Source of the DNA: CBFIHN01 sp965662575
GTDB taxonomy: Bacteria; Pseudomonadota; Gammaproteobacteria; Francisellales; CACEW01
Length of the DNA: 11,994 nt
Direction: 5' to 3'
Assembly: GCA_965662575.1 (NCBI GenBank)
Contig: CBFIHN010000047.1
Coordinates: 1-11,994 of the forward strand
Shown here: positions 7,601-11,994 of the stretch, in pieces
How positions within the stretch are numbered: position 1 is the first letter of the stretch
Layout of the letters: every line of letters starts with the position of its first letter
Translations under genes and position numbers: made by a program
Notes under the pieces: model-generated
The model's input: only the letters and a program-made list of their open reading frames with translations
What the model was told of the DNA's origin: nothing
Databases searched by the model: none

Positions 7601-8138
7601 AGATATAACCATCATTAAACGCGATGTTATTGGTATTTTGATCCCCTATGGCCAAGAAGTTACATTAGTCCCTGGAACAGAGGTTCTTGTCACACAGTCC
7701 CTAGGCAATAGCTTTACCTTAAACGTCAATGGAAACCTAGTCCGCATTGACGGCAAGGATGCTGACGCTATTGGCAAAGAAATATTAGCCCATACCGTTG
7801 AGCCACTGAATGTCAAGGATGGCGTTCTCAATGAGGAGATTCTTTGGCAGCAGTTGAAAACATGCTATGATCCAGAGATACCAGTCAACATCGTTGATTT
7901 AGGACTGGTTTATGAGTTATCAATTCGCTCATTAGCTAATGGGAAATACCGTGTCATCGTGCAAATGACACTCACGGCACCTGGCTGCGGTATGGGACCC
8001 GTTATCATGGCGGATGTTGAACAAAAACTACGTGCAGTGCCCAATGTCGATGATGTCGACGCACTGCTTGTTTTTGACCCGCCATGGAACGCCGACATGA
8101 TGTCAGAAGCGGCAAAATTAGAGTTAGGGCTGCTCTAA
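7590..8138 (+). CDS. sufT: SufT, Fe-S maturation factor with a DUF59 (MIP18-like) domain
   Basis: Accessory Fe-S protein maturation factor (182 aa). The N-terminal part (IIKRDVIGILIPYGQEV, GTEVLVTQSLGNSFT, NGNLVRIDGKDADAIG, about residues 8-60) is the extension particular to SufT. The C-terminal MIP18/DUF59 domain has CYDPEIPVNIVDLGLVYEL (Cys92 onwards), MTLTAPGCGMGP (Cys133) and the FDPPWNADMMSEAAKLELGL tail. ATG 7590 is preferred over in-frame codons further upstream because the protein then begins exactly where family members begin; it overlaps the carrier gene by 11 nt. It is the last clear SUF gene; 53 nt follow before the next frame, without a convincing terminator. Confidence 0.92.
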   Translation: MKIEDITIIKRDVIGILIPYGQEVTLVPGTEVLVTQSLGNSFTLNVNGNLVRIDGKDADAIGKEILAHTVEPLNVKDGVLNEEILWQQLKTCYDPEIPVNIVDLGLVYELSIRSLANGKYRVIVQMTLTAPGCGMGPVIMADVEQKLRAVPNVDDVDALLVFDPPWNADMMSEAAKLELGLL

Positions 8139-8191
8139 CTGAATGAGTCAGTAAGCAGCTTGTCAGAACCATCAGAAAGGGGATGTCTTAA

Positions 8192-8491
8192 ATGACTGCG
8201 ATTACTGTCGAACAACGAATTATCAATGAACATCAACGCCCTGTGCAGGATCTTTTAGCCCAATACGCCAAAGACGGTTTAACCTCAAAACAGGTTGCTG
8301 AACACCTTAACTGTGGTGTTAGCAATGTCCGCCGTATTGCTCGCAAATACGATATCCGCTTTAACCAGCCCGCACCACAAAAAACGATTACACATAGTGA
8401 CGCGTTCTTAGACCGTTTAATCAATAGCACCAATCTACTATCTCGCCATTGGCATGTGAGAAAAGAAATTGCAATAGAAGAGATGGCTTAA
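8192..8491 (+). CDS. Small helix-turn-helix protein of unknown function
   Basis: 99 aa with a homeodomain-like helix-turn-helix at about residues 24-57 (LLAQYAKDGLTSKQVAEHL, then NVRRIARKYDI). The rest is charged and without membrane segments; no ligand-binding or catalytic domain is visible. AAAGGGGA at 8176-8183 sits 8 nt before the ATG, a good ribosome binding site. It lies 53 nt after sufT and 7 nt before coaD on the same strand, so it may belong to the same transcript. DNA binding is an inference from the fold signature. A stand-alone regulator or a remnant of a larger transposase-like protein cannot be distinguished here. Confidence 0.72.
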   Translation: MTAITVEQRIINEHQRPVQDLLAQYAKDGLTSKQVAEHLNCGVSNVRRIARKYDIRFNQPAPQKTITHSDAFLDRLINSTNLLSRHWHVRKEIAIEEMA

Positions 8492-8498
8492 GGAGCAT

Positions 8499-8990
8499 AT
8501 GTCAATATCCCCGCGCACTGCTATTTATCCTGGGACTTTTGATCCCATGACTAATGGCCACCTGAATGTGTTGCAGCGCGCAGGGGACCTGTTTGATTTG
8601 GTCATTGTTTCGATTGCAGATAATAGTTACAAATCACCTCAACTAGCGATTGATCAACGTTTGGATTTAATCGAATCAGTTATTACTGGTATCCCAGGCA
8701 ATTTTGCTGTCAAATCCTTTTCTGGTCTGCTGGTGGACTTTGCCAAGCAACAAAAGGTTAAATGGATTTTGCGCGGCTTACGCACTGCAGTAGATTTCGA
8801 TTATGAATTTCATCTATCGGGGATGAATCAATGCCTCAACCACCAACTTGACACCGTATTTTTGTGTGCTGACGCTCATACCAGCTTTATTTCTTCGAGC
8901 ATGGTGCGTGATGTTCTCACCCATGGCGGTGATATCAGCCAGTTTGTCCCACCCCAAGTTCTCCAAAAATATAGCACACTAGACAAATGA
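8499..8990 (+). CDS. coaD: Phosphopantetheine adenylyltransferase
   Basis: Transfers AMP from ATP to 4'-phosphopantetheine to give dephospho-CoA, the penultimate step of coenzyme A synthesis. At 163 aa it has the family's usual length. Motifs: YPGTFDPMTNGH (nucleotide-binding T/HxGH motif, His21), the WILRGLRTAVDFDYE segment and ISSSMVRDV near the C-terminus, all characteristic of bacterial PPAT. AAGGAG at 8490-8495 serves ATG 8499 with a short 3-nt spacing. The TGA stop (8988-8990) overlaps the ATG of a Cys/His-rich mini-gene. Placement behind a SUF operon is not a common arrangement that I know of. Confidence 0.97.
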   Translation: MSISPRTAIYPGTFDPMTNGHLNVLQRAGDLFDLVIVSIADNSYKSPQLAIDQRLDLIESVITGIPGNFAVKSFSGLLVDFAKQQKVKWILRGLRTAVDFDYEFHLSGMNQCLNHQLDTVFLCADAHTSFISSSMVRDVLTHGGDISQFVPPQVLQKYSTLDK

Positions 8991-9085
8991 CCTACCCACC
9001 CAACTGGCATATGAACTGGTGTAGTTGTAATCACTCTCACTGCGGATGCGGACATCTGTACCGCCACTTTTCTTGGGTTTTCTAA
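8987..9085 (+). CDS. Candidate 32-aa Cys/His/Trp-rich mini-protein
   Basis: A short frame, starting ATG 8987 in an ATGA overlap with the coaD stop and ending TAA 9083-9085 in a TAATG overlap with the hydrolase start. It encodes 32 residues with four Cys (12, 14, 19, 21), five His (8, 16, 18, 23, 27) and three Trp (7, 11, 30). The core CSCNHSHCGCGH spaces Cys and His every second residue, which suggests metal binding, for example zinc or copper; this is inference. There is no Shine-Dalgarno sequence, so translation would depend on coupling from coaD. No signal peptide or membrane segment is visible. I recognise no family. The alternative is a chance open frame between two coupled genes. Confidence 0.5.
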   Translation: MTYPPNWHMNWCSCNHSHCGCGHLYRHFSWVF

Positions 9086-10080
9086 TGAAGTTGGTGTATT
9101 GGTTATTGATTGGTCTATCCATAGTTGCCCTGTTCGCTATCATCTGGTTTTTAATCGATTTTTATGCAGTCACAACCACACTAAAAACAGGTAAAAACTG
9201 CGGGGAAGAAAGAGCCAATACACCAGCATACTGGATTGTTGCCGGCAAGGAGCGAGGACCTAGTGAAAAAGATTTCAATGCTAAACCTTGGTATATCAAA
9301 GAGTATGATACCGTCAAATTTCCTAGTCGCCAGCCCAAGACAACCATTTCAGCCTGGTGGACTCCAACGGCTAAGAGTAGTCCAGCCATTATTGTCATTC
9401 ATGGCATTGGCACGGATAATGGCAAATGCAATGCCAACTCATTATTACCGAGCGCCATGCTCTATAAAGCCGGTTTTAATGTGTTAAATATTGACCTAAG
9501 CGGCTACAACCAAAGCAGTCATCACAACAAATATGTGCATTTGGGGCAAAGTGAATATCTGGACATCTTAGGAGCTGTTGACTGGCTGAATAAAAAACAA
9601 CATATCCCAGTCAATAGGATTGGCTTATTCGGCTATTCTCTCGGTGCTTTTACCGCAGCGCTAGCCTTTGCAAAAGATGAACACATTGCGGCACTATGGC
9701 TAGATACACCTTTTGTTAACTTTCGGCGCCAGGCAGCGGATGAATTTGCCAAACTAGGCTTGCCCAGATGGATGAGTCTTGGTGTGATACCACTTGCCAA
9801 TTGGCTCACCGGAGCCAACCTAACTAAATATAATGGCATCAAGATGGCGTTAATTAGTGATCATCATCGACCTATATTTTTAACCCATGCCATTGATGAT
9901 CCCAGAATTAACATCAGTCATAGTCAAGAAATTCTACGATTAGCAAAACGACACGCCAACATACAACACTGGTTTGTTAATGGCGTCAATACACATGTTG
10001 CTGCTATGTTTGTGAAAACAACACAATACCAGAAACACTTAATTACTTTTTTTACCCGCGCTTTTAAACATAACCAATAA
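9085..10080 (+). CDS. Membrane-anchored alpha/beta hydrolase
   Basis: Probable serine hydrolase (331 aa) with an N-terminal hydrophobic anchor (about residues 1-27, KLVYWLLIGLSIVALFAIIWFL core), so the catalytic domain likely faces the periplasm. The fold is shown by VIHGIG (oxyanion-loop region), nucleophile GYSLG (Ser185), acid in AIDDPR (Asp271 or Asp272) and His304 in NTHVAAM. The class resembles BEM46/YqkD-like hydrolases; substrate unknown. ATG 9085 is chosen because it starts right at the anchor and overlaps the mini-gene stop as TAATG; an in-frame ATG at 9046 would add 13 residues and overlap that gene. Neither has a good ribosome binding site. It converges on kpsM with a 19-bp gap and no evident terminator hairpin. 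Confidence 0.85.
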   Translation: MKLVYWLLIGLSIVALFAIIWFLIDFYAVTTTLKTGKNCGEERANTPAYWIVAGKERGPSEKDFNAKPWYIKEYDTVKFPSRQPKTTISAWWTPTAKSSPAIIVIHGIGTDNGKCNANSLLPSAMLYKAGFNVLNIDLSGYNQSSHHNKYVHLGQSEYLDILGAVDWLNKKQHIPVNRIGLFGYSLGAFTAALAFAKDEHIAALWLDTPFVNFRRQAADEFAKLGLPRWMSLGVIPLANWLTGANLTKYNGIKMALISDHHRPIFLTHAIDDPRINISHSQEILRLAKRHANIQHWFVNGVNTHVAAMFVKTTQYQKHLITFFTRAFKHNQ

Positions 10081-10099
10081 AACCATTCATCAGCTGCCT

Positions 10100-10879
10100 T
10101 TAACGTGCTTGTGCATTCATTAAAAAACGTTTCCGCGCGACAAAATATAGCGATACACCAAAGAAAATAGAAAACAATGCCCACTCACCCAAGTAAGAAA
10201 AACTCACCTGTTGTGGCAATGTAAATTGTACAAATGCATAGCGAATAAACTCAATTGCCTGGAAAATAGGGTTCCATAAAAAGGCCCACTGATATTGCAC
10301 CGGGATCTGATCTAATGAAAAGAACACACCTGAGATATAATACAAAATTCGGAAAAAAACGCCAATCACTTTCCCAATCTCAGGAAAGAAAAAACCAACA
10401 ACCGACATTGCAAAGCCTAAGCCTAAGGCAATGATTGATAATAACAAGAATGCAACGATCAGCGATAAAGGATTGTATAAGATGAAAGAATAGCTAAAGT
10501 AGTCAAATACTAGTAGTCCGCCAAAAATTGTGAGCGTCGTAATCACCATCTCCAACAACCAGCGCGCCACGACAGCATCAAAAATTTTGACCTGCCGATA
10601 AAACAGTAGACTTTTATTCGCATTGACTACACTCAGATTGCGCGTCACAACACCAGAGAAAAACAAATACGGTACAATACCAGTTAAAATAAAAATCGGA
10701 ATGTTTAATCCCAGAAAAACATGTCGATGCATTAGGGTAAAAATCAGCACCCACAAACCCACATGGATAAAAGGCTCAAGAAAAACCCAACAATAGCCCA
10801 GATAGCCCTCGCCGAAACGCGTTTTAGTTTCACGGGAGATTAGAGCCCAGATGACACTGATAAAAATCTTAAAACTCAT
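10100..10879 (-). CDS. kpsM: KpsM-like permease of the capsule polysaccharide ABC exporter
   Basis: Integral inner-membrane subunit (259 aa, the usual KpsM length) of the ABC-2 type exporter for group 2 capsule. Six hydrophobic segments can be read, including PFIHVGLWVLIFTLM, IFILTGIVPYLFF, MVITTLTIFGGLLVF, LIVAFLLLSIIALGLGF, IGVFFRILYYISGVFFS and LFSIFFGVSLYFV. The N-terminal RETKTRFGEGYLGYCWVFLEP is characteristic of the KpsM/Wzm family. GGGAG at 10895-10891 precedes ATG 10879. Its ATPase partner kpsT is not next to it but at 686-1342. The upstream minus-strand frame ends 7 nt before this start, so the two were probably co-transcribed. Confidence 0.93.
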   Translation of the reverse strand: MSFKIFISVIWALISRETKTRFGEGYLGYCWVFLEPFIHVGLWVLIFTLMHRHVFLGLNIPIFILTGIVPYLFFSGVVTRNLSVVNANKSLLFYRQVKIFDAVVARWLLEMVITTLTIFGGLLVFDYFSYSFILYNPLSLIVAFLLLSIIALGLGFAMSVVGFFFPEIGKVIGVFFRILYYISGVFFSLDQIPVQYQWAFLWNPIFQAIEFIRYAFVQFTLPQQVSFSYLGEWALFSIFFGVSLYFVARKRFLMNAQAR

Positions 10880-10886
10880 TGAACAG

Positions 10887-11459
10887 CTATCTCCCTATAG
10901 TTTTGAATAAACCCAATAATGAAGGCAGAATAGTCCTATAAATCCATCTTGATCTTTTGTGGGATTCATTCTGAGCCTGGCTTTTGATATATTGAGCCAT
11001 ATTTCTATTCTTTGCTAAATTAAAATTATCGTTAAACTCTATGCCATCAAAAATAGTTAAATCTATTTCTGCAGGATTGAGTAAAAATTTAGTCAGCGGC
11101 TCCCACCCTAGTAAGTCACAAGAAATAGTTTGCATATTCTCTGTTAATCCAACTAAGCCCTGAACAAAGTCAAAAACCCCTTGCTCAACAAGTTTAATAC
11201 AATAATCAGCCCTAACATCAGACAAAGCACCCTCAAATACTGGGCCTCCTTGCTCAAAGTATAACAACGACTTTTCAAGACCTGAAAATAATTTTTCAAA
11301 TAACAAATTAAATTGGCAAATAATATGATGGCAGTTTTTCTTATCGACAAAATCGGCGATGAAAGCTTTCACAAAAGTTTTATCACTATGAACCTCCTTT
11401 GCCTTTTTAAAACTGATAAAGTAATAGCCTCCCAAATAATTTAACCTTAATATTTTCAA
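10887..11459 (-). CDS. Unrecognised 190-codon protein, probably 5'-truncated
   Basis: The frame is open from about 11498, but the only usable start codon in its first hundred residues is TTG at 11459-11457, without a ribosome binding site; the first Met codon is near residue 109. That suggests the true N-terminus has been lost, plausibly through the insertion sequence on its right. The composition looks like real soluble protein. A stretch DFVQGLVGLTENMQTISCDL faintly recalls the VGLTE region of Sulfotransfer_2-type sulfotransferases, which would suit a capsule locus, but no cofactor-binding motif is visible. Its stop lies 7 nt before kpsM and its last codons carry the kpsM ribosome binding site. 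Confidence 0.5.
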   Translation of the reverse strand: MKILRLNYLGGYYFISFKKAKEVHSDKTFVKAFIADFVDKKNCHHIICQFNLLFEKLFSGLEKSLLYFEQGGPVFEGALSDVRADYCIKLVEQGVFDFVQGLVGLTENMQTISCDLLGWEPLTKFLLNPAEIDLTIFDGIEFNDNFNLAKNRNMAQYIKSQAQNESHKRSRWIYRTILPSLLGLFKTIGR

Positions 11460-11994
11460 TAGAGCAGCTTGCGTTGATGCTGCGTAGCCAATATCAACTC
11501 AGCTATTCTCAGTCAAGCTTGTATCGTAGAGAATATGGTATTTTGATGCAGGTGTGTTTCGCACAAATAGCAGTATTTTAGTAAAGAGTTTATACTATTT
11601 TTACTCTCTAAGTTATACAGCCTAGCAGCGATGGAAATAACGAGTAAAAAGCACCTTGGTTTCAAATCATTAATCAAAGGGTTTAAAAGCTCATTTGGTG
11701 AATGCAAGGATCCGCGCGTAGCGCATAAAACGACCTACAGTATAATGGACACTATGCTCAGTGGCTTAGCTTGTATGTTTTACAAGTCACCCAGCATGCT
11801 GCAATTCCAAAGGGCTATGGAAAAACGCACAACTCGCTGCAACCTGCAAACCCAGTTTGGTGTGAAGAAGATTCCCAAAGACAACCAAATGCGCGAGATT
11901 ACAGGATTAGTGCCATCAGAGGCATTAGCACCCGTATTTAAAGAATATTTGTCGAGACTGCAGCGTAGTAATTACTTGAAAGAATATGTTTTTG
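11460..11994 (+). mobile_element. Left part of an insertion sequence, outer boundary not resolved
   Basis: A transposase gene enters the right edge of the window. The 171 bp before it (11460-11630) hold no recognisable gene and probably include the left end of the element. I could not identify a terminal inverted repeat, because the right end lies outside the window, so the left boundary given is only the edge of the neighbouring reading frame. Small inverted pairs exist (GCAGC 11464-11468 with GCTGC 11479-11483) but are not convincing IS ends. Confidence 0.5.
11631..11994 (+). CDS. Insertion sequence transposase, N-terminal part (runs off the right edge)
   Basis: 121 codons without a stop. 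The reading shows FGECKDPRVAHKTTYS, then MLSGLACMFYKSPSMLQFQRAM, FGVKKIPKDNQMREI and a conserved LQRSNYLKEY near the edge. This is the N-terminal layout of a group of DDE transposases (DPR...Y..D....FAMF..KSPS...FQ...IPSDxQxR), often labelled ISNCY or IS4-like; the exact IS family cannot be fixed from this part. The catalytic DDE residues lie beyond the window. ATG 11631 is the first Met codon after the in-frame stop at 11568; a second, ATG 11745, is also in frame. No clear ribosome binding site precedes 11631; TATACT at 11591-11596 may be a -10 element. Confidence 0.78.
   Translation, partial: MEITSKKHLGFKSLIKGFKSSFGECKDPRVAHKTTYSIMDTMLSGLACMFYKSPSMLQFQRAMEKRTTRCNLQTQFGVKKIPKDNQMREITGLVPSEALAPVFKEYLSRLQRSNYLKEYVF

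Noticed and set aside
8139..8191. Terminator between sufT and the HTH gene
   Set aside because: Only a very weak inverted repeat (AAGC-A-GCTT) is present and no T-tract follows.
10081..10099. Bidirectional terminator between the convergent hydrolase and kpsM genes
   Set aside because: The 19-bp gap contains no stable stem-loop with a T-run on either strand.
11513..11707. A 64-codon minus-strand frame upstream of the IS transposase start
   Set aside because: It overlaps the transposase 5' end, shows no known motif and no ribosome binding site; chance frame is the simpler reading.

Overview
The window looks like a stretch of a proteobacterial chromosome, most likely gammaproteobacterial, with moderate to low GC. 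The evidence is an Rrf2-type SUF regulator, a Kps-type (group 2) capsule exporter and compact, overlapping operons. A Legionellales-like host is a guess from gene style only. No rRNA or tRNA genes were seen.

Left block, minus strand (1-1342): the 5' part of a KpsC-like beta-Kdo glycosyltransferase, running off the left edge, preceded by kpsT, the ATPase of the capsule exporter. A gap (1343-1684) follows. It holds a REP/MITE-like imperfect palindrome with perfect TGTCAT/ATGACA ends, a possible decayed reading frame, and the promoter region of the next operon.

Central block, plus strand (1685-10080): a tightly coupled Fe-S assembly operon, sufR-sufB-sufC-sufD-sufS-sufU-sufA-like-sufT, in which most genes overlap their neighbours. 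SufR would sense Fe-S status. SufBCD is the scaffold/ATPase complex. SufS with SufU mobilises and relays sulfur (SufU replaces SufE). The A-type carrier and SufT act in cluster delivery or maturation. Downstream on the same strand lie a small helix-turn-helix protein, coaD (coenzyme A synthesis), a previously easy-to-miss 32-codon Cys/His-rich mini-gene, and a membrane-anchored alpha/beta hydrolase. The mini-gene overlaps the stop of coaD (ATGA) and the start of the hydrolase (TAATG). It is the most interesting object in the window.

Right block (10100-11994): kpsM, the exporter permease, on the minus strand, preceded by an unrecognised 190-codon frame that has only a TTG start and looks 5'-truncated. 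Then comes the 5' part of an IS transposase on the plus strand, running off the right edge. kpsM and kpsT normally sit side by side. Here about 8.7 kb of housekeeping genes on the opposite strand separate them, so the locus has probably been rearranged.
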